Translations under genes and position numbers: made by a program
Part shown: positions 1 through 6,583 of the stretch, piece after piece
Position numbering within the stretch: position 1 is the stretch's first letter
Layout of the letters: each line of letters starts with the position of its first letter
The notes under the pieces: generated by a model
The model's database searches: none
Told to the model about the DNA's origin: nothing
The model's input: the letters and a program-made list of their open reading frames with translations, nothing else
From: a bacterium
Lineage (GTDB): Bacteria > Actinomycetota > Acidimicrobiia > Acidimicrobiales > Ilumatobacteraceae
DNA length: 6,583 nt
Direction of reading: 5' to 3'
Assembly (NCBI GenBank): GCA_029978815.1
Contig: JAPOIQ010000065.1
Coordinates: 1-6,583, forward strand

Positions 1-1611
1 ACCACCGAATATCGGCTCGTCACCACCGAAGGTGTTGAGACGGTCGAGACACCACTTGGCACAATGTTGAAGGTGAGCACTGACGCCATTCGCGCGTTGA
101 CTGCAGAGGCCATGCGCGAGATCGCCCACTTTTTGCGCCCCTCCCACCTTGCCCAACTCAGTGTGATTCTTGATGACCCTGAGGCAAGCGAGAACGATCG
201 CTTCGTGGCCCTCGACCTGTTGAAGAACGCGGCGGTTGCTGCGGGCGGTGTGCTTCCAATGTGCCAGGACACGGGAACCGCAATCGTCAAAGGCAAGAAA
301 GGCCAGATGGTGTTCACCGGCGGAGGTGATGAAGTTGCCATCGCCCAAGGCGTTCAAGACACCTACCAGACTTCAAACCTTCGCTACAGCCAGATGGCTC
401 CTCTTGACATGTACGAAGAGAAGAACACGGGAACGAACCTGCCAGCCGAGATCAAGATCAGCGCGACCGAGGGCGACGAATACAAGTTCTTGTTTATGGC
501 GAAAGGTGGCGGAAGCGCGAATAAGAGCTACCTCTACCAAGAGACCAAGGCTCTGCTGAATGAGAACACGCTCCTGCCTTGGATCTACGAAAAAATGCAA
601 TCGCTCGGCACGGCAGCCTGCCCTCCATACCATCTCGCCATCGCGATCGGTGGAACATCGGCCTAGTTCGCTGTCGAAACAGCAAATCTCGCTTCTGCCC
701 GCTACCTCGACGGACTACCAACGGAAGGCTCAGCTCTCGGGCATGGGTTCCGAGACATCGAACTCGAGGCCAAGGTGCTCGAACTCAGCCGCAATACCGG
801 TATCGGCGCTCAATTTGGCGGCAAATACTTTTGCCACGACGTCCGAATAGTGAGACTCCCCCGCCACGGCGCGTCCTGCCCCGTTGCGATGGCGGTGTCA
901 TGTTCGGCTGACCGCCAGATGCTTGGCAAGATCACCTCACAAGGTGTCTTTCTCGAGCAACTCGAACACGATCCGGCACGCTTTTTGCCCGAGACCACCG
1001 AACGCGACCTTGACGGCGCCGAAGTTGTTCGCATCGATCTCAACCGTCCAATGGCCGAAATCCGCGCAGAGTTGTCGAACTATCCCGTGAAGACACGGGT
1101 CATGCTGTCAGGACCGATGGTTGTCGCACGCGATATCGCTCACGCAAAGATCAAAGAGCGTCTTGATGCTGGCGAAGGAATGCCCCAATACCTCCAGGAC
1201 CACTGCGTGTATTACGCCGGACCAGCTAAGACGCCTGAAGGTATGCCATCGGGATCATTCGGTCCGACGACCGCAGGCCGCATGGACTCCTACGTCGAGC
1301 AGTTCCAAGCCGCTGGCGGCTCGCTCATCATGCTCGCAAAGGGCAACCGCTCGAAACAGGTGACCGATGCCTGCAATAGCCATGGCGGCTTTTATCTTGG
1401 CTCGATTGGAGGTCCGGCAGCCCGCCTTGCACAGGACAACATCACCTCAGTTGAGGTGTTGGAGTACCCAGAGCTCGGCATGGAAGCAGTATGGAAAATC
1501 GAGGTCGAGGACTTCCCGGCATTCATTGTCGTTGACGACAAAGGAAATGATTTCTTTGAACAAGTCAAGGCAGAAGCCGCGACTCGCGCCGTTGGCGTGA
1601 ACCTCAGATAA
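1..1611 (+). pseudogene. fumA: Class I fumarate hydratase (fumarase), 5'-partial, interrupted by one in-frame TAG
   Basis: Class I fumarase is an oxygen-sensitive [4Fe-4S] enzyme that interconverts fumarate and (S)-malate in the TCA cycle, in the cytoplasm. Frame 1 is open from the left edge, and the first codons ([11 protein letters not shown]) already align with the family N-terminus, so about 17 residues and the true start lie outside; the ATG at 62-64 region is internal. The frame runs to TAA at 1609-1611, about 536 visible codons, matching the roughly 548 residues of E. coli FumA. Visible motifs are [92 protein letters not shown] and [11 protein letters not shown]. The three cluster cysteines are codons 88, 207 and 301 of the visible frame (bases 262, 619, 901), with spacings of 119 and 94 as I recall for FumA Cys105/224/318. 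TAG at 664-666 separates the second and third cysteines, so neither fragment alone should be active. It could be a real nonsense mutation, a sequencing error or a readthrough codon. The family call is very secure; pseudogene status is not. Confidence 0.93.
664..666 (+). other. In-frame amber codon inside the fumarase frame
   Basis: The upstream frame ends in GGTSA followed by TAG. After TAG the same frame resumes with [21 protein letters not shown], where E. coli FumA has GGTSAE then a matching segment ending LPTEG. The missing residue is the conserved Glu (about Glu239 in FumA numbering), so one G-to-T change (GAG to TAG) explains it. No base is gained or lost. The next in-frame initiator candidates, GTG 775 and ATG 889, would start beyond the second cluster cysteine. 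TAG also ends the flavoprotein gene at 5621-5623 at its expected length, which argues against general reassignment of TAG. Confidence 0.95.
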
Positions 1612-1670
1612 CTGCAGCACGCAACTGGGTGCTACCTCGCCCGAACTTCTTGCCTTCTGAACGAAATGGG
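1612..1670. other. Convergent spacer between fumarase and ABC-F genes
   Basis: This 59-base stretch lies between the fumarase TAA and the ABC-F TAA, which point towards each other. The only fold I can see is a 5-bp stem, AGCAC at 1616-1620 with GTGCT at 1629-1633, with an 8-base loop and no following T tract. It is too weak to call an intrinsic terminator. Termination may be Rho-dependent or lie inside the opposing gene. Confidence 0.5.
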
Positions 1671-3287
1671 TTACGACAACTCGACAAGTTCGAGCCACTC
1701 GTCATTGAAATAATCGACGTCAGCATCAGGTAGCAGCAGCACTTTGGTTGGCGAAAGTCGTTCAACAAACTCGGTGTCGTGGCTGACGAGAATCATCGCC
1801 CCCGGCCATTCTGAAAGTGCATCCCCAACTGCTTCACGCGACGCTGGATCAAGGTTATTCGTCGGCTCATCGAGAAGCAGCAAGTTATTTCTTCCAGTCA
1901 TCAACATCGCAAGGGCAAGCTTGGTCTTCTCTCCGCCCGACAAGGTGCCCGAGGTCTGCATCACCTTGTCGCCACTCAGACCGAACATGCCAAGAAGCCC
2001 GCGCAACTGCGTTTCAGTGAGGCCAACGCCTGCGGGAACTGATCGTCGAAGGTTGTCGAGAAGGCTCCGATCTGGGTCAAGGTTGTCGTGTTCCTGCGCG
2101 TAGTAGCCGACCTCAACCTGGTAGCCAAAGTCGACCTTGCCTAAGTCGGCAGCGATTTCGCCAGCAAGAATTCGAAGCATTGTTGTTTTGCCCGCACCGT
2201 TAAGGCCAAGCACGAGCAAACGCTCACCACGTCCAAGGTCAAAACCCACATCTTCAAATATCGACGGGCCTCCGTACCCCTTGCAAAGCTGCTCAACGGT
2301 GACGACAGTGACTCCACATGGCGGGGGTTGCGGGAATCGCACTTCAATGCGTCGGCCCTTATCGGGAGCATGCACCCGATCGGATTCAAGGCGCGCAATT
2401 CGCTTCTCCATGTTGTGGGCCATTGCTGCCTTCGTCGCCTTCGCACCAAAGCGATCCACCACTTTCTGCATTCGCGCAATCTCACGCTCTTGCTGAGCCG
2501 CCATCTTTGCGAGTCGTCGCTCGTCCTCGGCCCGGGCGGCGACATATTGGCTGTAGGTCCCCCGATATTCGATGAGTTGGCCGGTATCTCCCTCATTCGG
2601 TCGATCAAGGTGCAGCACCCTGGTGATCGCCTCGTCAAGCAATTCGAGGTCATGACTGATGACGAGCAGCGCCCCCCGATATTGACGAAGAAATCCAAGA
2701 AGCCATTGCTTTGCGTCAATATCGAGGTGGTTTGTCGGCTCGTCGAGACAAAGCACGTCCGAACCTGCAAACAGAATGCGGGCGAGTTCGACCCGACGTC
2801 GTTCACCGCCTGAAAGCACTCCTAATTCGAGTTCCATTCGGTCTTGACCTAGTCCGAGCCCAGCAGCGATGGCACGGGCCTCGCTCTCTGCCGCGTACCC
2901 ACCATTTACTCGGAACGTTTCTTCGGCACGCGAGTATTTCGCTACGGCCTCATCTGAAGGCGATTCCTCCATCGCGATCCGAAGTTTCTCGATCCTCGTG
3001 ATCTGCTCATCAATCTCGCGTCCAGAAAGCACATGTGTAATCGCTCTACGAGAGTCGTGCACTCCCCCAATTCGTGGGTCTTGAGGGAGGTAACCGAACC
3101 CACCTTTTCGAACGACAGCGCCGGCCGATGGTTCGGCTTCGCCTCCGAGAACTTTGAACAGAGAGGTTTTCCCAGCGCCGTTGCGCCCGACAATGCCAAC
3201 CTTGTCGCGGGCCGACACGGTAAAGGTCGCGTCTTCGACAACGTGTTTCCCGCCAACTTCGACGGAAAGGGTTCGGGCCTGCAGCAC
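1671..3287 (-). CDS. ABC-F family ATP-binding cassette protein (soluble, duplicated ATPase)
   Basis: ABC-F proteins are cytoplasmic ATPases with two nucleotide-binding domains and no membrane segments. Known members act on the ribosome, as translation factors (EttA, Uup) or antibiotic-protection proteins. This 538-residue protein has Walker A GRNGAGKT (34-41), a Q-loop near LPQDP (67-71), signature LSGGE (158-162), Walker B LCLDEP (179-184) with NHLD, and switch SHD (211-213). A charged, probably helical linker spans about 252-310. The second domain has GLNGAGKTT (361-369), LSGGE (449-453), LLDEPTNNLD (471-480) and VSHD (501-504). Both catalytic Glu residues (183, 474) are present. It ends soon after the second domain, so it lacks the C-terminal coiled coil of Uup. 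Motifs such as the linker GAKATKA and GLNGAGKTT fit an actinobacterial subgroup that I know from memory. The start is GTG at 3287, directly before the first conserved strand, 19 bases after the SGNH gene stop; no strong Shine-Dalgarno is visible. Drug resistance cannot be inferred from sequence alone. Confidence 0.95.
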   Translation of the reverse strand: MLQARTLSVEVGGKHVVEDATFTVSARDKVGIVGRNGAGKTSLFKVLGGEAEPSAGAVVRKGGFGYLPQDPRIGGVHDSRRAITHVLSGREIDEQITRIEKLRIAMEESPSDEAVAKYSRAEETFRVNGGYAAESEARAIAAGLGLGQDRMELELGVLSGGERRRVELARILFAGSDVLCLDEPTNHLDIDAKQWLLGFLRQYRGALLVISHDLELLDEAITRVLHLDRPNEGDTGQLIEYRGTYSQYVAARAEDERRLAKMAAQQEREIARMQKVVDRFGAKATKAAMAHNMEKRIARLESDRVHAPDKGRRIEVRFPQPPPCGVTVVTVEQLCKGYGGPSIFEDVGFDLGRGERLLVLGLNGAGKTTMLRILAGEIAADLGKVDFGYQVEVGYYAQEHDNLDPDRSLLDNLRRSVPAGVGLTETQLRGLLGMFGLSGDKVMQTSGTLSGGEKTKLALAMLMTGRNNLLLLDEPTNNLDPASREAVGDALSEWPGAMILVSHDTEFVERLSPTKVLLLPDADVDYFNDEWLELVELS

Positions 3288-3306
3288 CCTGACAGGCTAC
3301 GAGCAC

Positions 3307-4182
3307 TCAGCCGCCAGACTGCTCATTCGCCAATTGAGCGGCGCGAGTTTCATCCTCGGTGAACAGTGTGGGTAGACATTCTCCGTCACCATCAGTCACT
3401 AACGTCGGCGCAGTTCCAAGCGCAAGAGCGACCTCGGTCGTGAGCCGGTTTTTGCCGGCGGTCGAGAGGTGAAGGCCGTCAGCATTCAGCAAACCCGGCT
3501 CTGCAGCAGTAATCCGAGCCCAGTCGAGAATCTGAACATGCGAGGCGCCGGAAGCAACTTCACGAATGATGTCGTTCACTTCAACCCGATTTTGCTGAAA
3601 CTCGGTCACCGTCAACAACAGCACCGGTCGGGGCGACAGACGCTCCAAAAGTGATTCCAACGTTGACCTGAAGTTTGTGAGACTGCCATTGAAATTACTC
3701 CCAAAAAACATGACAGCAAGATCCCAATCGAGACCGCTATCGGGAGCAAACCTCACATCGAGCACATCGACGGCAAACGCAATAAAACGACCGGGCTCCG
3801 CATCGATTTCGACATCCCATCCAGCCTCATTCAATCGATCACACATCGAACCACTAAATCGCGGTGCGGTAGAAGCAAAGATCGAATCACCGATGATGAT
3901 CGCACGATTGCCGACAACCAACTGCCCAAGACTCGGCAGACCAAGGTCTGCTGGTCTCACTGCAGCAGGCACCTCAGAGTTTGGGGCTTCGTCCGACTGA
4001 GCAACAACGTCAACCCTCTGGACCGGACCCGGTATCGAACCGACACCGGCAATCGTGACCTGAGTTATCTCGGTTTCCGTGTCGGCGCTTCCACACGCTG
4101 TTAGGCAAATGCACGAAGAGCCCAACAGCAGAATTGCAAGACGACCCCGATGAAGCACCCCACTATGACAGCACACATTCAC
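3307..4182 (-). CDS. Predicted lipoprotein with SGNH/GDSL hydrolase domain
   Basis: The 291-residue protein starts with a lipoprotein signal: basic HRGR (11-14), hydrophobic LAILLL and following residues (15-27), and lipobox LTAC with Cys30, so the mature protein is probably anchored on the outer face of the membrane. A low-complexity spacer (about 31-90) follows, then an SGNH domain. Block I is IIIGDS with nucleophile Ser100, block II may be the EPGR glycine (Gly131), block III is FFGSN (Gly161, Asn163), and block V is ADGLHLS with Asp235 and His238. All catalytic positions are therefore present, which suggests an active esterase or acyl-hydrolase/transferase; the substrate cannot be told. 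The outermost start, GTG 4182, is reported. GTG 4158 is an attractive alternative because it gives a shorter, classical signal peptide beginning near LHRGR. It is the first gene of a probable two-gene unit with the downstream ABC-F gene, 19 bases apart. A structural, non-enzymatic role is less likely given the intact motifs. Confidence 0.85.
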   Translation of the reverse strand: MNVCCHSGVLHRGRLAILLLGSSCICLTACGSADTETEITQVTIAGVGSIPGPVQRVDVVAQSDEAPNSEVPAAVRPADLGLPSLGQLVVGNRAIIIGDSIFASTAPRFSGSMCDRLNEAGWDVEIDAEPGRFIAFAVDVLDVRFAPDSGLDWDLAVMFFGSNFNGSLTNFRSTLESLLERLSPRPVLLLTVTEFQQNRVEVNDIIREVASGASHVQILDWARITAAEPGLLNADGLHLSTAGKNRLTTEVALALGTAPTLVTDGDGECLPTLFTEDETRAAQLANEQSGG

Positions 4183-4234
4183 TGTGCACTCGTGTCACTC
4201 GTCATCACCGGCACATCGCTGTACCGTTGACGCC
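4183..4234. promoter_or_regulatory. Divergent start region between SGNH lipoprotein and flavoprotein genes
   Basis: The two genes here are transcribed away from each other, so their promoters must lie in or overlap this short region. Depending on which GTG codons are used (4182 or 4158 on the - strand, 4184 or 4235 on the + strand) the gap ranges from 1 to 76 bases. A direct repeat CACTCGT occurs at 4187-4193 and 4196-4202, 9 bases apart. TTGACG at 4227-4232 resembles a -35 box, but I see no matching -10 box at a proper distance. No operator can be named. Confidence 0.35.
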
Positions 4235-5623
4235 GTGGCACGCCCGTATGACCTCGTGATCGTTGGACTCGGTCCGGCAGGTCTCACCGCCGCGCGCTTG
4301 GCCTCACAAGAGCTCGGGCTTCGTGTCGCCGCCGTTGACCGTGGCCGCATCGGTGGCACCAACGTGTGGAGCGGTTCAATTCCATCGAAAGCGCTGCTCG
4401 AAGCGACAGTTCGACACCGACAGATTGCTGCGCCCGACCCCACCACCGCATGGGAGGCAATGCTCTCCGCCCGAGAGTCCGTGTATTCGCACGTTTCTGA
4501 TGCAACCTCGGTCAACGATTGGGGTGTCACCCTGCGATCAGGAACAGCTGTCGTCACCGGCCCGCGAACCGTCGACGTGACATCTGAAGAAGGAACCGAA
4601 ACACTCGAAGGCCGATTCCTCCTCATCGCGACAGGCAGCACACCCTCAATTCCATCAATTCCAGGAATTGCCGAGGTCCCTTTCCTCACAAACGAGACCC
4701 TCTACGACCTGCCATCCCCTCCACGCGACATCATCATCATCGGGGCAGGCCCGGTTGGTGTCGAATCAGCGCAAGCTCTCGCACGCATTGGCGCAAAAGT
4801 TCAGCTCTACGAAACAGGACCACGAATCCTCCCCCAAGAAGAGCCACAACTCAGTGAGCGCCTCACCGAAGTGCTTCGACACGACGGAGTCGATGTTCAC
4901 GTTGGCGAACCGATTCTTGCTGCCCGCTTTGAAGACGGACGTGTATACGTCGAAACCGTCCGGGGAGAACTCCACGCTGAACAGTTACTCGTCGCAGCCG
5001 GACGTTCAGCGTCGGTGACCACTCTCGGCCTCGAACGCCTCGGCATTGTCGCCACCGCAGCGGGTATCAACGTCGATGCTCGAAGCCGAACTGTTGTCAC
5101 CAGCATCTACGCAGTTGGAGATGCCGCAGCGGGTCGTCCTCGACTGACGAGCACCGCCGTTGCCGATGCCTCCCTGGCCATTCGCGACATGTTCCTTCCA
5201 GGTCGCGCTCAGGCGAGCACGATGTCGCCATGGTGCGTGTTCACCGAACCCGAACTTGCCCGAGTTGGCTTCACCGCAGCGCAAGCGAGGGACCGTTTCC
5301 GCAGTCGAGCGGTAAAAGTTCATCAACTTGAGCTTTCTGAAGTCCACCGGGCACTGTTTGAAGGCTCATCTGAAGGTCTGATTGAGATCGTTACCGTTCA
5401 TGGGCGAATCGTCGGTGGACACGTCATTGCATCACGGGCCTCAGAAGTCATCAATGAAATCGCACTTGCGGTGAGGTTCTCTGTCTCGATTGAAGAGCTC
5501 GCCCGAGTGCCGCACGTCTACCCGACGATTGCAAGCGGCATCGGACGGCTGGCCTCAGACCAAGCCGTGCTCCGACTTAGGCGCCTCAAAGGCTTTGCGA
5601 AGCTCGGTCGATTGACGGGTTAG
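4235..5623 (+). CDS. FAD/NAD(P)-dependent oxidoreductase of the disulfide-reductase fold, lacking the redox cysteine pair
   Basis: A two-dinucleotide-domain flavoprotein, related to dihydrolipoyl dehydrogenase, soluble transhydrogenase SthA and mercuric-reductase-like proteins. Residue numbers here count from the outer GTG at 4184. The FAD-binding GLGPAG is at 28-33, the active-site segment GGTNVWSGSIPSK at 57-69, the ATG box IATGS at 148-152, NAD(P)-binding GAGPVGVES at 187-195, the second FAD contact YAVGDAAAG at 309-317, and the dimerisation domain from about 345, with HVYPT at 444-448. The family's CxxxxC pair is replaced by Asn60 and Ser65, and the usual catalytic HPT histidine is Tyr446. 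It is therefore unlikely to reduce a disulfide; direct electron or hydride transfer, as in SthA-type enzymes, is more plausible, but the substrate is unknown. I prefer GTG 4235 (protein beginning ARPYDLVIVG) because the 17 residues before it look non-conserved and contain the only other cysteines besides Cys351; the outer GTG 4184 cannot be excluded. Neither start has a clear Shine-Dalgarno. The TAG stop overlaps that of the opposing MFS gene. Confidence 0.9.
   Translation: MARPYDLVIVGLGPAGLTAARLASQELGLRVAAVDRGRIGGTNVWSGSIPSKALLEATVRHRQIAAPDPTTAWEAMLSARESVYSHVSDATSVNDWGVTLRSGTAVVTGPRTVDVTSEEGTETLEGRFLLIATGSTPSIPSIPGIAEVPFLTNETLYDLPSPPRDIIIIGAGPVGVESAQALARIGAKVQLYETGPRILPQEEPQLSERLTEVLRHDGVDVHVGEPILAARFEDGRVYVETVRGELHAEQLLVAAGRSASVTTLGLERLGIVATAAGINVDARSRTVVTSIYAVGDAAAGRPRLTSTAVADASLAIRDMFLPGRAQASTMSPWCVFTEPELARVGFTAAQARDRFRSRAVKVHQLELSEVHRALFEGSSEGLIEIVTVHGRIVGGHVIASRASEVINEIALAVRFSVSIEELARVPHVYPTIASGIGRLASDQAVLRLRRLKGFAKLGRLTG
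4646..4670. repeat. Tandem 9-mer plus short palindrome inside the flavoprotein gene
   Basis: TCAATTCCA is repeated directly at 4646-4654 and 4655-4663, and the second copy flows into a perfect 15-base palindrome, CAATTCC-A-GGAATTG (4656-4670). It encodes the SIPSIPGI stretch that follows the ATG box, a place where Pro-Ile-Pro-Gly sequences are common in this family. It is most simply a coding repeat. Confidence 0.8.
5620..5623. other. Overlapping stop codons of convergent genes
   Basis: The four bases TTAG hold TAG (5621-5623) of the flavoprotein on the + strand and, read on the - strand, TAA (5622-5620) of the MFS gene. There is thus no intergenic spacer and no room for a separate terminator, so both transcripts must end inside the opposing gene or overlap. 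Confidence 0.95.
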
Positions 5624-6583
5624 TCATATGTGACGTTCGCAACGTCATCAAAACGATCAATTTTCCTTAACGCCGGAAATCCGACAGCGAAGGCAGCAGC
5701 AATCACAATCGTCGCAATGCCTCCACCGGCTATTGCCCACGGCACTCCGAGCCATCGTGCAGCGAGTCCACTCTCAAAAGCGCCAAGCTCATTCGACGCT
5801 CCAATGAAGACACCTTCAACAGCGCTCACCCGACCGAGCTGATCGGGCGGAGTCGCAAGCGGAACGATCGCTCCTCGAATAAACATCGACACCATGTCGG
5901 CTGCAGAAAGAACGACAAGCGCAAGGAACGCCACTAGGTACGACCGAGTAAGACCGAAGACGACGGTACCTGCCCCGAATACGGCAACGACGACAAGCAG
6001 AGTGGGGCCAACCCGGCGGGAGACCGGTCGGAGGGCAAGCACGATCGCCATCGCCGCTGCTCCAACCCCAGGCGCCGCTCGCAGCCACCCGTATGCGACG
6101 TCTCCCACTCCGAGACGATCGCTTGCAACCACCGGAATGAGGGCGACGGCGCCACCGAAGAGAACGGCAAACAAGTCGAGGCTGATGGCGGCAAGCACGA
6201 TCGGTGAACGACGGATAAACGAAAGCCCTTGCAGCGCAAGCCTGAGACTTGGCCGTTGTTCATCGGCCACCGGCGCGATTCCTGGCCGATATTTGATGCC
6301 TTGGGTGAGAGGAATTGCAAGCATCGCCGATGCACCAGCGGCAAGGTACGCCACCGATTGGTCAATGCTGTACAGAAATCCGGCGAGCGCAGGCCCAACG
6401 ATTGCGCTGGAAGTGAACGTTGCGGTCCATAACGCAATCACTCGCGGCAGATCATCTGCCGTTGCGATCAAAGGGAGAATGGCGCGTCGACTCGGGTTAA
6501 TCAGCGCGTCAGCGATACCGATACCAACGGCGACAAGCACAAGGATCGAGACCGAGGTCGAACCCGACCTACTAAACCAGACA
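5620..6583 (-). CDS. MFS exporter, MFS_3 (EntS-like) type, N-terminus cut by the window edge
   Basis: An integral inner-membrane major facilitator, probably a proton-driven exporter of small molecules; the substrate is unknown. About 320 residues are visible and the frame stays open to the right edge (reading VWFSRSGSTSVSILVL before the GTG at 6540), so that GTG is internal and the first few membrane helices are missing. Visible family features include GIADALINPSRRAILP at the helix 3-4 region, TSSAIVGPALAGF in the next helix, GDVAYGWLRAAPGVGAAA in the second half, and the stretch LGRVSAVEGVFIGASNELG followed by GAFESGLAARWLG. About nine to ten hydrophobic segments can be counted. The polar tail RKIDRFDDVANVTYD is cytoplasmic by analogy. 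The gene is convergent with the flavoprotein gene and shares 4 bases with it. Nothing in the visible part looks damaged. The family assignment is confident; annotation as a drug, siderophore or metabolite exporter would be guesswork. Confidence 0.9.
   Translation of the reverse strand, partial: VWFSRSGSTSVSILVLVAVGIGIADALINPSRRAILPLIATADDLPRVIALWTATFTSSAIVGPALAGFLYSIDQSVAYLAAGASAMLAIPLTQGIKYRPGIAPVADEQRPSLRLALQGLSFIRRSPIVLAAISLDLFAVLFGGAVALIPVVASDRLGVGDVAYGWLRAAPGVGAAAMAIVLALRPVSRRVGPTLLVVVAVFGAGTVVFGLTRSYLVAFLALVVLSAADMVSMFIRGAIVPLATPPDQLGRVSAVEGVFIGASNELGAFESGLAARWLGVPWAIAGGGIATIVIAAAFAVGFPALRKIDRFDDVANVTYD

Noticed and set aside
64..666. A complete short fumarase alpha subunit of 200 residues
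   Set aside because: The open frame extends to the left edge with family-like sequence, and the break falls before the third cluster cysteine, whereas real alpha subunits carry all three.
664..666. Genome-wide TAG reassignment (recoding)
   Set aside because: TAG at 5621-5623 ends the flavoprotein at its expected length, and readthrough there would produce sequence antisense to the MFS gene.
775..1611. A separate downstream gene starting at GTG 775
   Set aside because: It is in the same frame as the upstream fumarase part, and 36 family-like codons lie between the TAG and GTG 775. The GTG is an internal valine in a conserved segment, so this is the rest of one fumarase, not an independent gene.
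1616..1633. Intrinsic terminator between fumarase and ABC-F genes
   Set aside because: The stem is only 5 bp with an 8-base loop and no T tract on either strand.
2141..2806. Long open frame on the - strand inside the ABC-F gene (221 codons)
   Set aside because: It is out of frame with the ABC-F protein, shows no family motifs, and its composition fits a shadow of the real gene.
2328..2813. Long open frame on the + strand opposite the ABC-F gene (161 codons)
   Set aside because: It is antisense to conserved ABC-F sequence and shows no recognisable domain.
4227..4232. TTGACG as the -35 box of a promoter for the flavoprotein gene
   Set aside because: There is no acceptable -10 hexamer 16-18 bases downstream, and such a promoter would start transcription inside the coding sequence.

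Overview
The window most resembles a piece of actinobacterial chromosome, possibly an acidimicrobial-type lineage from an environmental assembly. This rests on moderately high GC (mid-50s percent by eye), several GTG starts, an ABC-F ATPase whose motifs match an actinobacterial subgroup I know, and tightly packed genes. The assignment is inference from protein flavour; there is no rRNA or other phylogenetic marker. I see no tRNA, rRNA, CRISPR array, transposase, integrase or att-like repeat.

Layout. (1) 1-1611, + strand: a class I [4Fe-4S] fumarate hydratase, cut by the left edge and interrupted at 664-666 by a single in-frame TAG where the family has Glu; the frame is otherwise intact. (2) 1612-1670: a short convergent spacer. 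(3) 3287-1671, - strand: an ABC-F protein with two ATPase domains. (4) 4182-3307, - strand: a lipoprotein with an SGNH/GDSL esterase domain, 19 bases upstream of the ABC-F gene and probably co-transcribed with it. (5) A divergent start region around 4183-4234. (6) 4235-5623, + strand: a FAD/NAD(P) flavoprotein of the disulfide-reductase fold (dihydrolipoyl dehydrogenase / SthA / MerA-like) that lacks both redox-active cysteines. (7) 5620-6583, - strand: the C-terminal part of an MFS exporter of the MFS_3 (EntS-like) type, cut by the right edge, whose stop codon overlaps that of the flavoprotein by 4 bases.

The genes do not form an obvious pathway. Fumarase belongs to the TCA cycle, ABC-F to ribosome-associated translation functions or antibiotic protection, the SGNH lipoprotein to extracytoplasmic ester chemistry, and the MFS protein to export. 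I found no convincing new multi-gene system. The two points that most deserve a second look are the lone amber codon in an otherwise perfect fumarase and the cysteine-less active site of the flavoprotein.
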